Below are positions 30,116 to 38,265 of a DNA stretch of 64,000 nt, piece by piece. How positions within the stretch are numbered: the stretch's first letter is position 1; every line of letters starts with the position of its first letter. The stretch is from Microbacterium lemovicicum (GTDB lineage: Bacteria > Actinomycetota > Actinomycetes > Actinomycetales > Microbacteriaceae). The notes beneath the pieces are model-generated. The model saw only the letters and a list, made by a program, of their open reading frames with translations, was not told the origin of the DNA and did no database searches. The stretch is taken from assembly GCF_003991875.1 (NCBI RefSeq), contig NZ_CP031423.1, forward strand, positions 2,108,001-2,172,000. The letters run 5' to 3'. The position numbers and the translations under genes were made by a program.

Positions 30116-31362
30116 GCGGCGAGCGCGGCGGTCGGACGCCGACGGGCAGCACCGTCGCGGACACCTCGACCGACCGCATCGGCGTGCTCGGCGCGGCGGA
30201 CTCGGTCATGTCGCGTCTGCGGGGCGGGGACCTGGGGGCGCTGCCCGTCATCCTCGGTCTCGCCGTGATCTGGACCGTCTTCCAGATCCTGAATCCGGTC
30301 TTCCTCTCCAGCGGCAACCTGGTCAACCTCACCATGCAGTGCGCGGCCATCGGCACGATCGCCCTGGGCGTGGTGATCGTGCTCCTCGTCGGGGAGATCG
30401 ACCTGTCGGTGGGCTCGGTCGCCGGACTCGGCAGCGCGGTGCTCGCCGTCACCTTCGTGCAGCTGCAGTGGAATCTGGCGCTCGCTCTGCTGGCCGCCGT
30501 CGCGATCGGCACCTGCGTGGGTCTGCTGTACGGCATCGTCTACACGCGGTTCGGCGTGCCGAGCTTCGTCATCACCCTCGCCGGCCTGCTGGGGTTCCTG
30601 GGTCTGCAGCTGTGGGTGCTCGGCGACACCGGCTCGATCAACCTCCCCTTCGACTCCTGGATCGTGCTGTTCGCCCAGCAGCTGTTCCTCCCCGCCTGGC
30701 TGTCCTACGTCGCGGCGGTGCTCGCCGCCGCGGCCTACGCCTCCTCGCTCCTCCGCCGTGCGCGGCGGCGGGTGGCCGCCGACCTCGACAGCCAGAGCCT
30801 CCGCGAGATCGGCGTGCGCGCGGGTGTGCTGCTCGCGGTGCTGCTCGTGTCGGCGTGGTATCTCAATCTCAGCCGCGGAGTCGGGGTGATGTTCCTCTTC
30901 TTCCTCCTGCTCGTGGTCGCCGCCCACCTCACCCTGACCCGCACGAGGTGGGGTCGTGCGGTCTACGCCGTGGGCGGCTCCGAGGAGGCCGCACGCCGGG
31001 CGGGCATCCGCGTCGACCGCATCTACATCTCCGTCTTCATGCTCTGCTCGACGCTCGCGGCCGTCGGCGGCGTCCTCGCCGCCGCCCGCCTGTCCTCGGC
31101 CGGGCAGAGCAGCGGCGGAGGAGACACGAACCTGACGGCGATCGCCGCCGCCGTCATCGGCGGAGCGAGCCTGTTCGGAGGTCGCGGCACCGCGTTCGCC
31201 GCGCTCATCGGCATCGCCGTGATCCAGTCGATCTCCTCCGGTCTCACGCTGCTCAGCCTGGCCAGCTCGGTGCAGTTCATGGTGACCGGCCTGGTGCTGG
31301 TGCTGGCCGTGATCGTCGACTCGGTGTCGCGGCGGTCTCGCGCAGCATCCGGTCGCGCCTGA
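30112..31362 (+). CDS. CUT2-type sugar ABC transporter permease (system 1)
   Basis: A 416-residue inner-membrane permease with about ten helices, longer than RbsC (about 320) and similar in length to XylH. The family motif VGEIDLSVGSVAGL is present near residue 92, and the late cytoplasmic loop reads VYAVGGSEEAARRAGIRVDR. An inserted hydrophilic segment with several arginines (RRARRRVAADLDSQ) separates two helices in the middle. It overlaps the ATPase gene by 4 bp and closes transport system 1. The 275 bp that follow hold a new promoter for system 2. Confidence 0.92.
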   Translation: MSGERGGRTPTGSTVADTSTDRIGVLGAADSVMSRLRGGDLGALPVILGLAVIWTVFQILNPVFLSSGNLVNLTMQCAAIGTIALGVVIVLLVGEIDLSVGSVAGLGSAVLAVTFVQLQWNLALALLAAVAIGTCVGLLYGIVYTRFGVPSFVITLAGLLGFLGLQLWVLGDTGSINLPFDSWIVLFAQQLFLPAWLSYVAAVLAAAAYASSLLRRARRRVAADLDSQSLREIGVRAGVLLAVLLVSAWYLNLSRGVGVMFLFFLLLVVAAHLTLTRTRWGRAVYAVGGSEEAARRAGIRVDRIYISVFMLCSTLAAVGGVLAAARLSSAGQSSGGGDTNLTAIAAAVIGGASLFGGRGTAFAALIGIAVIQSISSGLTLLSLASSVQFMVTGLVLVLAVIVDSVSRRSRAASGRA

Positions 31363-31541
31363 CCCCTGCGTTCAAGGGACGAACGCTCGCGCGGCGCAGA
31401 GCAGACCCGTCGCGGTCGTACTTGGCAGAGTGCTGGGAATCAACGCTGGCGACTGCGCATTTCTCCGGCTGAGCGTGCGACTTCTGCGATCACCGAATGC
31501 CGTTCGTGAACGGAGACCGCCGTGTTGCCAAAGCGTTACGT

Positions 31542-31577
31542 TCAAGACTTGACGCCAAGAACCGCAGTGGAGAAGAT
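31542..31577 (+). promoter_or_regulatory. Candidate promoter and operator ahead of sugar system 2
   Basis: TTGACG at 31549-31554 is a good -35 element. It is followed after 17 bp by GAAGAT at 31572, a weak -10. The -35 overlaps an 11-bp palindrome, TCAAG-A-CTTGA, at 31542-31552, which is a plausible repressor site. The distance to the ATG at 31638 leaves a leader of roughly 50 nt. The upstream ROK protein is the obvious candidate regulator, but binding is inference. Confidence 0.45.
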
Positions 31578-31637
31578 CGCTGTACCGCGATCGCCGTCTG
31601 CTACCCGGATCGCGGATTCAATGACGAAAGGCGCAAG

Positions 31638-32726
31638 ATGAAGAAGTCTTCCCTCCTGGCCGCAGCCGCTCTCAGCGGCGCGGCCGCTCTGCTGCTGGCC
31701 GGCTGTGCCGGCTCCAGTGGCGGAACCGCCAGTGGCGGATCCTCCGAAGGCGGTGGCGGCGAGGCCGCCGCCGGTGCACGCGCGTGCGTGATCCTCCCCG
31801 ATGCGGCCTCGTCGCCCCGCTGGGAGAACTTCGACCGCGAGTACCTGCAGAAGGCGCTCACCGACGCCGGCTTCGAGGCCGACATCCAGAACGCCCAGGG
31901 CGACGTCAGCAAGTATTCGACGATCGCCGACCAGCAGCTCACCCAGGGCTGCGGCGTCATGCTGCTGACCGACTACCAGGGCGCGGCCGAGGCCGTCGCC
32001 GCAAAGGCCAAGGCCGAGGGCATCCCGGTCATCGCCTACGACCGTCCGTTCTCCGGCGCCGACTACTACGTCTCCTTCGACAACATGAAGGTCGGCGAGC
32101 TCGAGGGCCAGACCGTCCTCGACGGCCTCAAGACCGCCGGCAAGGACCCGGCGACCGCGGTCGTCGTCTACATGGGCGGCGACCCCACCGACGGCAACGC
32201 CAAGATGTTCAAGGACGGCGCCGTCAAGGTCATGGAGGCCGCGGGCATCAAGCCGGCCGCCGAGCCCCCGGGAATCTGGGACCAGGCCAAGTCGCAGACC
32301 AACTTCGAGCAGGCGCTGACCTCGCTCGGCGGCAAGGTCGACGGCGTGTGGGTGGCCAACGACACCAACGCCGCCGGCGTGATCAAGGTCCTGCAGGACA
32401 ACAACCTGACCGGCGTCGCCGTGTCGGGTCAGGACGCGAACGTCGCCGGTCTGCAGAACGTGCTGCTCGGCTGGCAGACCGCCACGGTCTACAAGCAGGT
32501 CTCCCTCGAAGCGGATGCCGCTGTGAAGGTCGTCACGCAGCTGCTGAACAAGGAGACCCCGACGGCCGACCAGAAGCTCGACGACGGCACCCCGTACATC
32601 TCGGTGACGCCCGTCCTGGTCGGACCCGAAGAGGTCAAGACCGTCATCGAGAACGGCGACGCCTCGGCGTCGGACGTCTGCACCGGTGACGTCGCCGCCA
32701 AGTGCACGGAGTACGGCGTCAAGTAA
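31638..32726 (+). CDS. CUT2-type sugar ABC transporter substrate-binding lipoprotein (system 2)
   Basis: A 362-residue lipoprotein with an n-region MKKSS and lipobox LLAGC (lipidated Cys at 23), followed by a Gly/Ser spacer. Sugar-binding segments VIAYDRPFSGADYYVSFDN and GVWVANDTNAAG closely parallel system 1. The ATG at 31638 is chosen because the signal peptide begins there and a purine-rich GAAAGGCG sits just upstream. It starts a second complete binding-protein/ATPase/permease set after a 275-bp gap with its own candidate promoter. The ligand is unknown; the two binding proteins probably have related but distinct affinities. Confidence 0.92.
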   Translation: MKKSSLLAAAALSGAAALLLAGCAGSSGGTASGGSSEGGGGEAAAGARACVILPDAASSPRWENFDREYLQKALTDAGFEADIQNAQGDVSKYSTIADQQLTQGCGVMLLTDYQGAAEAVAAKAKAEGIPVIAYDRPFSGADYYVSFDNMKVGELEGQTVLDGLKTAGKDPATAVVVYMGGDPTDGNAKMFKDGAVKVMEAAGIKPAAEPPGIWDQAKSQTNFEQALTSLGGKVDGVWVANDTNAAGVIKVLQDNNLTGVAVSGQDANVAGLQNVLLGWQTATVYKQVSLEADAAVKVVTQLLNKETPTADQKLDDGTPYISVTPVLVGPEEVKTVIENGDASASDVCTGDVAAKCTEYGVK

Positions 32727-32740
32727 GGCCCACATCACCG

Positions 32741-32769
32741 GGGCGTCGCGTCGTCATGGCGCGGCGCCC
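32741..32769 (+). promoter_or_regulatory. Intercistronic stem-loop between binding protein and ATPase genes
   Basis: A 10-bp stem (32741-32750 with 32760-32769, one G-U pair) with a 9-nt loop lies 14 bp after the binding-protein stop. No T-run follows and the ATPase gene starts 30 bp later. It therefore fits an mRNA-stabilising or partially terminating element that keeps binding-protein levels above the membrane parts, as in other binding-protein-dependent operons. Confidence 0.6.
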
Positions 32770-32799
32770 TCGTGTGTGATCGACCGCAAGGAAGCGAGC

Positions 32800-33585
32800 A
32801 TGCCAGAACCGATCATCGAACTCGTGGGCGTCAAGAAGTCGTTCGGCCCCGTCAACGTCCTGAAGGGCGTCAACCTCCGCGTCTACCCCGGCCGCGTCAC
32901 CGCCCTCGTGGGCGACAACGGCGCCGGGAAGTCCACCCTCATCAAGGGTCTCGCCGGTGTCCAGCCGTACGACGAGGGCGATGTCCTCTTCGAGGGCGCG
33001 CCCGTGTCCCTCGCCACCCCGCGCGATGCCGGAGCGCTCGGCATCGAGGTCGTCTACCAGGACCTCGCGCTGTGCGACAACCTCGACATCGTCCAGAACA
33101 TGTTCCTCGGGCGCGAAGAGCTCTCCGGCGGCACGTTCGACGAGGGCCGCATGGAGAAGGAGGCCTCCGACACCCTGCGGTCGCTCTCGGTGCGCACCGT
33201 CAAGTCGGTGCGTCAGAAGGTGTCGTCGCTCTCGGGCGGACAGCGCCAGACCGTCGCCATCGCGCGCGCCGTGCTGAAGAAGGCGCGCGTCGTGATCCTC
33301 GACGAGCCCACCGCCGCGCTCGGCGTGGCGCAGACCGAGCAGGTGCTGCACCTCGTGGAGCGTCTCAAGGAGCAGAACGTCGCCGTCGTGCTCATCAGCC
33401 ACAACCTCGCGGACGTCTTCGAGGTCGCGGACGACATCGCCGTGCTGTACCTCGGGCAGCTGGTCGCCCAGCTGGAGACCAAGGACACGAACCGCGACGA
33501 CGTCGTCGGCTACATCACCGGCACGAAGACCCAGGGCGTCGAGCTCATCGGCACCACCAACATCCCCACCGGAGGCGCTGAATGA
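32800..33585 (+). CDS. CUT2-type sugar ABC transporter ATP-binding protein (system 2)
   Basis: A 261-residue single-domain ABC ATPase: Walker A GDNGAGKST at 38-46, signature LSGGQRQTVAIA, Walker B VVILDEPTAALG and a switch His in LISHNLAD. It lacks the C-terminal tail seen in the system 1 paralogue. The ATG at 32800 has a good AAGGAAG ribosome-binding site at 32788. It overlaps the permease gene by 4 bp (ATGA). It is the energising subunit for the adjacent sugar permease, probably as a homodimer. Confidence 0.94.
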   Translation: MPEPIIELVGVKKSFGPVNVLKGVNLRVYPGRVTALVGDNGAGKSTLIKGLAGVQPYDEGDVLFEGAPVSLATPRDAGALGIEVVYQDLALCDNLDIVQNMFLGREELSGGTFDEGRMEKEASDTLRSLSVRTVKSVRQKVSSLSGGQRQTVAIARAVLKKARVVILDEPTAALGVAQTEQVLHLVERLKEQNVAVVLISHNLADVFEVADDIAVLYLGQLVAQLETKDTNRDDVVGYITGTKTQGVELIGTTNIPTGGAE

Positions 33586-34850
33586 GCAGCAACACCCGCA
33601 CCAACGCCGCTCCGGACCCGGTCGCCAGCGACCTCATCGGCAGCGGCGTCGAAGGCGGTCTGAGCGATCAGATCAAGGCATGGTGGCAGCGCGTGCGCGG
33701 CGGCGACATGGGCGCCCTGCCCGCCGTCGGCGGTCTCGTCGTGCTGACGGTGCTCTTCACCTCGCTCAGCCCGTTCTTCCTCACGGAGCGCAACTTCGCG
33801 AACCTCCTCAACCAGGCGGCGACGCTCGTGATGCTCGGCATCGCGCTCGTCTTCGTGCTGCTGCTGGGCGAGATCGACCTGTCCGCCGGCGTCACCGGCG
33901 GTGTCGCGATGGCGCTGTTCGTCGTGCTGAACGTGCAGTTCGGCATCCCGTGGCCCCTCGCGCTGCTCATCGGCTTCGGCTTCGGCATCATCACCGGCGC
34001 GCTCATCGGCTTCTTCGTGGCCAGGGTGGGGATTCCCTCGTTCGTAGTGACACTGGGCCTGTTCCTGGGCTTCCAGGGCCTTGCCCTCGTCATCATCGGT
34101 CCCGGCGGCCTCTACCGCCTCGAGGTGCCCGAGCTGCTGGCGATCCAGAACGGCAACCTGCCGGTCTGGGGCGGATGGGCGATGCTCGTCGTCATGCTCG
34201 TGATCTCGGCGGCGACGTCGTTCTGGGATCGCGCCCGCCGCACGCGTGCCGGGGTGCCCAACCGCGCCATCTCGCTCGTGTGGATCAAGCTCGCCGTCAT
34301 CGCCGTCATCGGCGGGGTGGCCGTCTACATCCTCAACTCCGACCGCGGGCAGTCGGTGGTCGCCGTCCAGGGCGTTCCGATCATCGTGCCGATCGTGCTC
34401 GTGATCCTGTGGATCGGCACCTTCGTGCTCGACCGCACGAAGTTCGGCCGCTACATCTACGCGATCGGCGGCAACGCCGAGGCGGCACGCCGTTCGGGCG
34501 TCAAGGTGCGCTGGGTCAAGTGGACGGCGTTCGTCATCTGCTCCTCCCTCGCCGTCATCTCCGCGCTCTTCAGCGTGGCGCGTGTCGGCTCGGTGGACGC
34601 GACCGTCGGTCGCGACATCGTGCTGAGCGGCGTCGCGGCCGCCGTCGTCGGCGGTGTCAGCCTCTTCGGCGGACGCGGCCGGCTGCTCCACGCGGCCATC
34701 GGCGCCCTGGTGATCGCCGTGATCACCAACGGACTGGGTCTGCTCAACCTCCCGGCGGGCATCAACCTGCTGGTGACGGGCGGCGTGCTCATCCTCGCCG
34801 CCACGGTCGACGCCGTCTCGCGGCTCCGATCCGGCGGCGCGAGGACCTAG
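33582..34850 (+). CDS. CUT2-type sugar ABC transporter permease (system 2)
   Basis: A 422-residue inner-membrane permease paralogous to the one at 30112, with about ten helices. The motif LGEIDLSAGVTGGVAMA lies near residue 95 and the late loop IYAIGGNAEAARRSGVKVRW is conserved. As in its paralogue, the central part carries an extra hydrophilic loop (DRARRTRAGVPNRA). It is translationally coupled to the ATPase gene. It ends the sugar cluster; after it comes a 180-bp repeat-containing spacer. Confidence 0.94.
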   Translation: MSSNTRTNAAPDPVASDLIGSGVEGGLSDQIKAWWQRVRGGDMGALPAVGGLVVLTVLFTSLSPFFLTERNFANLLNQAATLVMLGIALVFVLLLGEIDLSAGVTGGVAMALFVVLNVQFGIPWPLALLIGFGFGIITGALIGFFVARVGIPSFVVTLGLFLGFQGLALVIIGPGGLYRLEVPELLAIQNGNLPVWGGWAMLVVMLVISAATSFWDRARRTRAGVPNRAISLVWIKLAVIAVIGGVAVYILNSDRGQSVVAVQGVPIIVPIVLVILWIGTFVLDRTKFGRYIYAIGGNAEAARRSGVKVRWVKWTAFVICSSLAVISALFSVARVGSVDATVGRDIVLSGVAAAVVGGVSLFGGRGRLLHAAIGALVIAVITNGLGLLNLPAGINLLVTGGVLILAATVDAVSRLRSGGART

Positions 34851-34909
34851 CGGTTCCGTTCACCGACGCGGTGGTCGCAGCATCCCTCCCGGGACCTGCG
34901 GCCACCGCG

Positions 34910-35015
34910 TCGTCGTATGCCGGCCACCCTGTCGTCGTACCCCGGGGACTCGTCGTCGTACCCCGGGGCCTTCTCGTCGTACCCCGGGGCCTCGTCGTCG
35001 TCCCGCGGCCGGCGA
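34910..35015. repeat. 21-bp phased repeat array with CCCCGGGG cores
   Basis: The octamer TCGTCGTA recurs at 34910, 34932, 34953 and 34974, and a degenerate fifth copy (TCGTCGTC) sits at 34995. The three central copies, exactly 21 bp apart, are each followed by CCCCGGGG. Twenty-one bp is two helical turns, so the palindromic cores face the same side of the DNA. The array fills the spacer between the sugar permease and the methyltransferase, whose start is at 35031. Confidence 0.85.
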
Positions 35016-35030
35016 CGGTAGCGTCGGGGG

Positions 35031-36137
35031 GTGGACTTCCCGTTCGATGCGCTCCGGCGCCGCCCCGACCTCGAGGCGCCCGAGCTGCAGGCGTGGGATG
35101 CCGCGGACCTCCTTCTTCTGGACGAGTCCGCCGACGACCGGCGACAGGCCGGCCCGGGAGAGCTCGTCGTCATCGGCGACGGGTACGGAGCGCTGACCCT
35201 CCCGGCCGTCTCCGACGGCGCCCAGGAGGTGCGCGTGCACCAGGATGCGCTCACCGGGGAGCAGGCCCTGGCGGCCAACGCCGCCGAGCTGCTGCCCGAC
35301 GCGGGTGTGCGCTCGCTCGACCTCGACGCGGACCTCGTGCGCGGCGCGCGCGTCGTGCTGCTCCGGCTCCCCCGGTCGCTCCACGCCCTCGAGGACATCG
35401 CCGGGCTCATCGCCGCCCACGCCGCACCGGATGCGGTCGTCTACGCGGGCGGACGCATCAAGCACATGACCGTGGCCATGAACGACGTGCTGCGGCGCTT
35501 CTTCGACCGCGTCGACGTGACGCACGCCCGCCAGAAGTCACGGGTGCTGATCGCACGCGGCCCGCACGACGGGGCCGATCCGCGGCCGCGGCGGCAGCAG
35601 CATCCCGGACTTTTGGTCGTCTGCGCGTTCGGCGGCGCCTTCGCCGGCACGTCGGTCGACATCGGCACCCGGCTGCTGCTGGAGCACCTGCCCGCCGCGT
35701 TCCCCGACGAGGTGGTCGACCTCGCGTGCGGCACGGGGGTCATCGGGGCGTTCATCGCGATGCGGGATGCCGCCGCTCACGTGTACGCGACGGATCAGTC
35801 GGCCGCGGCCGTCGCCTCGGCACGCGCGACGGCGGACGCCAACGGCGTGGCCGAGCGGATGCGCGTCGTGCGCGACGACGCGCTGTCGTCGCGCCCGGCC
35901 GACAGCGCGCGGTTCGTGACCCTCAACCCGCCGTTCCACATCGGGGCGGCGGTGCACGACGGAGTCGCGCTGCGCCTGTTCGCCGACGCGGCACGCGTGC
36001 TGCAGCCGGGTGGCGAGCTGTGGACGGTGTGGAACTCGCCGCAGCGCTATCGGTCCGCCCTCGAGGAGCTGGTCGGCCCGACGCGCCAGATCGCCCGCAA
36101 CGCGAAGTTCACCGTCACGGTCTCGACGGCGCGCTGA
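35031..36137 (+). CDS. RsmC/RlmG-like rRNA guanine-N2 methyltransferase
   Basis: A 368-residue class I SAM-dependent methyltransferase with the two-domain layout of RsmC/RlmG. The N-terminal half is a degenerate methyltransferase-like domain. The C-terminal half has the SAM motif VVDLACGTGVIGAFIA and the catalytic NPPF at 299-302. Such enzymes methylate guanine N2 in 16S (G1207) or 23S (G1835) rRNA; the sequence does not say which. GTG at 35031 is the start, immediately after the 21-bp repeat array, so its promoter must lie inside or upstream of that array. Confidence 0.87.
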   Translation: MDFPFDALRRRPDLEAPELQAWDAADLLLLDESADDRRQAGPGELVVIGDGYGALTLPAVSDGAQEVRVHQDALTGEQALAANAAELLPDAGVRSLDLDADLVRGARVVLLRLPRSLHALEDIAGLIAAHAAPDAVVYAGGRIKHMTVAMNDVLRRFFDRVDVTHARQKSRVLIARGPHDGADPRPRRQQHPGLLVVCAFGGAFAGTSVDIGTRLLLEHLPAAFPDEVVDLACGTGVIGAFIAMRDAAAHVYATDQSAAAVASARATADANGVAERMRVVRDDALSSRPADSARFVTLNPPFHIGAAVHDGVALRLFADAARVLQPGGELWTVWNSPQRYRSALEELVGPTRQIARNAKFTVTVSTAR

Positions 36138-36261
36138 GCCTGCCGCTCCTCCGCCTCCCGCCGGGCGCCGAGCGCGGAAGCCGAGCGCGGGCGCCGACGA
36201 GGGCGCCGATCGAGTGCGCTGAGAAGCCGGGCTGCCCGGGCGTCGGCGCGAAGCTCCGTCG

Positions 36262-37785
36262 TCAGCCCTTGAGCATGGCGCGGAGGGTCTGCACGGTGTC
36301 GGCGTCGGCCGCGAGCTTGTCCTCCCGGTAGGCCTTCACCCGCGCGAACCGCAGCGCGATGCCGCCCGGGTACCGTGTCGAGCGCTGCACGCCGTCGATC
36401 GCGATCTCCACGACCACCTCCGGACGCACGAACACCGTCATCGCGGTGCGCCGCGTCTCGAGCTCCGCGAAGCGCTCGGTCTGCCAGCGCAGCAGGTCGT
36501 CGGTCAGGCCCTTGAAGGTCTTCCCGACCATCACCAGACCGCCCTCCTCGCCGAACTCCCCCGACTCGTCGCGGGCGCCCAGGTGGATGTTCGACAGCCA
36601 TCCGCGTCGCCGCCCCGAACCCCACTCGGCCGCGAGCACCACGAGGTCGAAGGTGTGGACCGGCTTGACCTTCACCCAGCTCTTCCCGCGGCGTCCGGCG
36701 GCGTAGGGGGCGTCGAGCGCCTTCACCATCACGCCCTCGTGGCCGGCGGCCAGGGCGTCGCGCGACAGCTGCTCCGCGGCCTCCGCGTCGGCGGTGATGA
36801 TGCCGGGCACGCGCAGGTCGCCGACGACGCGGTCGAGCTCGGCGCGTCGCACCGAGAGCGGCTCGTCGACGAGGTCGCGGTCGTCGACGTGCAGGATGTC
36901 GAAGAACCAGGGCCGCAGCGCCACCTCCCGTGCCGTCTCCGAGCCGAACCGGGCCATCGTGTCCTGGAACGGGCGCGGCGCGCCGTCTTCGTCGAGCGAC
37001 AGCGTCTCGCCGTCGAGGATCAGTCGTCGCGCGGGGAGGGCGCGCACGGCCTCGACGATCTCGGGCACGCGGTGGGTGACGTCGGCCAGGGTGCGCGTGA
37101 AGACCCGCACGTCGTCGCCGTCGCGGTGCACCTGCACGCGGGCGCCGTCGAGCTTGTACTCCACCGATGCCGTGCCCGTGATGCCGATCGCCTCGGTGGG
37201 CGTCGCGGCGGTCGAGGCCAGCATGGGGAGCACGGCCCTCCCGACCTGCAGGCTCACCTCGTCGAGATCGGTCTCGGTGCCGGTCAGGGCGATGACGGCG
37301 GTCGCCCCCAGGTCGCCCGACAGCATCGCGGCGCGGCGGACGGCCGCGGCCGGACGACCGGAGGCCGACGCGATGGCGTCGAGGAGCACGCCCTCGAGCG
37401 CGCCGGTGCGGAGCTCGCCGATCAGCACGCGCGACAGGAAGTCCCACTCGGCCGCCGTCGCGCGCTCGGCGAGGTCGGTGAGCGTCGCGGTGCGGATCGC
37501 GGCCGAACCGCTGCCGGATGCCGCGACCAGCCGGTTGAGGGCGGCATCGACGTCGACGATGCCCAGCGTCGACTCGACGGCATGTCGTGGCGCCAGCGTG
37601 GACAGCCCGCGCCAGCCGACGCCGACACGGCCCTGCCGGGGGCTCGCGACGAGGTAGCCGACGGCCGGGATGATCTCGTCGGACCCGAGCGAGCGGAGCG
37701 AGGCCGCGAGCGCGGCCACCTTCCCGGTGCGGGCGGACAGGCCCGCCACCTCGTCGGTGAGCACGGCAAGGTCGGCCAGGAGCAT
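36262..37785 (-). CDS. ligB: ATP-dependent DNA ligase, LigB-type
   Basis: A 507-residue ATP-dependent DNA ligase, the same length as mycobacterial LigB. The N-terminal DNA-binding domain is followed by the adenylation motif EYKLDGARVQVH with the AMP-accepting lysine K211. The later nucleotidyltransferase motifs GETLSLDEDG, HEGVMVKALDAPYAAG and SWVKVKP are intact, and an OB-fold domain ends the protein. It seals nicks in the cytoplasm. It is not next to Ku or a polymerase/primase domain, so this is a stand-alone ligase and not a non-homologous end-joining LigD. It is divergent from the DUF6157 gene. Confidence 0.93.
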   Translation of the reverse strand: MLLADLAVLTDEVAGLSARTGKVAALAASLRSLGSDEIIPAVGYLVASPRQGRVGVGWRGLSTLAPRHAVESTLGIVDVDAALNRLVAASGSGSAAIRTATLTDLAERATAAEWDFLSRVLIGELRTGALEGVLLDAIASASGRPAAAVRRAAMLSGDLGATAVIALTGTETDLDEVSLQVGRAVLPMLASTAATPTEAIGITGTASVEYKLDGARVQVHRDGDDVRVFTRTLADVTHRVPEIVEAVRALPARRLILDGETLSLDEDGAPRPFQDTMARFGSETAREVALRPWFFDILHVDDRDLVDEPLSVRRAELDRVVGDLRVPGIITADAEAAEQLSRDALAAGHEGVMVKALDAPYAAGRRGKSWVKVKPVHTFDLVVLAAEWGSGRRRGWLSNIHLGARDESGEFGEEGGLVMVGKTFKGLTDDLLRWQTERFAELETRRTAMTVFVRPEVVVEIAIDGVQRSTRYPGGIALRFARVKAYREDKLAADADTVQTLRAMLKG

Positions 37786-37844
37786 GGTCGCATCCTCGCA
37801 TCGGGTACGGACATCGTGTCGGGGCTGGACGCTACCCTCGGAGC

Positions 37845-38255
37845 GTGCACACCACCAACTACGTCGACACCTTCATCGCCGTGGCCCCCGACAGCCCCGC
37901 GGAGTCCGCCACCGAGCCCGCGCACCGCGAGCAGCCGACCATCGCCCAGCTCCACTACGAGCTGATCGCCGGCCATCCCTACCGGTACACCTCCGACGAC
38001 GTCCTCTTCGAAACCCACGCCCGCCGTGCCGGCGTCCCTGAAGAGGAGCGCGCGGCGGCGCGCGCCGCCTTCTTCTCGAAGGGGCAGCCCTGCCTGCGAT
38101 CCTCACCGCTCGGCAAGCGCCTCGGGTGGGGCACGCACCACGACGCCGAGGGCCGCGTCGCCGTCGTGGCGGTCGAGTCCGAGGAGTACGCGCGGCTGCT
38201 CGCCGACCCGTCACTCACGCAGACGCGGGCGATGCGGTCGTCCCGCGCCGGCTGA
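37845..38255 (+). CDS. DUF6157 family protein
   Basis: A 136-residue soluble protein of unknown function. It starts MHTTNYVDTFIAVAPDSP and contains HYELIAGHPYRYTSDDVLFE and FFSKGQPCLRSSPLGKRLGWG, which from memory are the conserved blocks of DUF6157. No signal peptide, membrane segment or catalytic motif is evident. GTG at 37845 gives the full family start. It is divergent from the DNA ligase gene (59 bp between) and convergent with the luciferase-like gene at 38266. Linkage to DNA repair is not supported beyond adjacency. Confidence 0.8.
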   Translation: MHTTNYVDTFIAVAPDSPAESATEPAHREQPTIAQLHYELIAGHPYRYTSDDVLFETHARRAGVPEEERAAARAAFFSKGQPCLRSSPLGKRLGWGTHHDAEGRVAVVAVESEEYARLLADPSLTQTRAMRSSRAG

Positions 38256-38265
38256 GCCTGCGCTG

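Noticed and set aside
27517..30927. Very long open frame (over 1100 codons) on the minus strand across the ROK regulator and sugar system 1 genes
   Set aside because: It lies antisense to clearly recognisable genes, is full of Arg/Gly/His/Asp runs and matches no domain. Long antisense frames are expected at this GC content.
34847..35410. Minus-strand frame translating the 21-bp array into a PGYDDE-like heptapeptide repeat
   Set aside because: Most of it is antisense to the well-supported methyltransferase gene and it has no plausible start signal; the 21-bp period gives an apparent peptide repeat in any open frame.
36138..36261. GC-rich spacer with repeated GCGCCGA words between the methyltransferase and DNA ligase genes
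   Set aside because: Only a weak CCGGGC/GCCCGG palindrome is present; not enough to call a terminator or repeat element.
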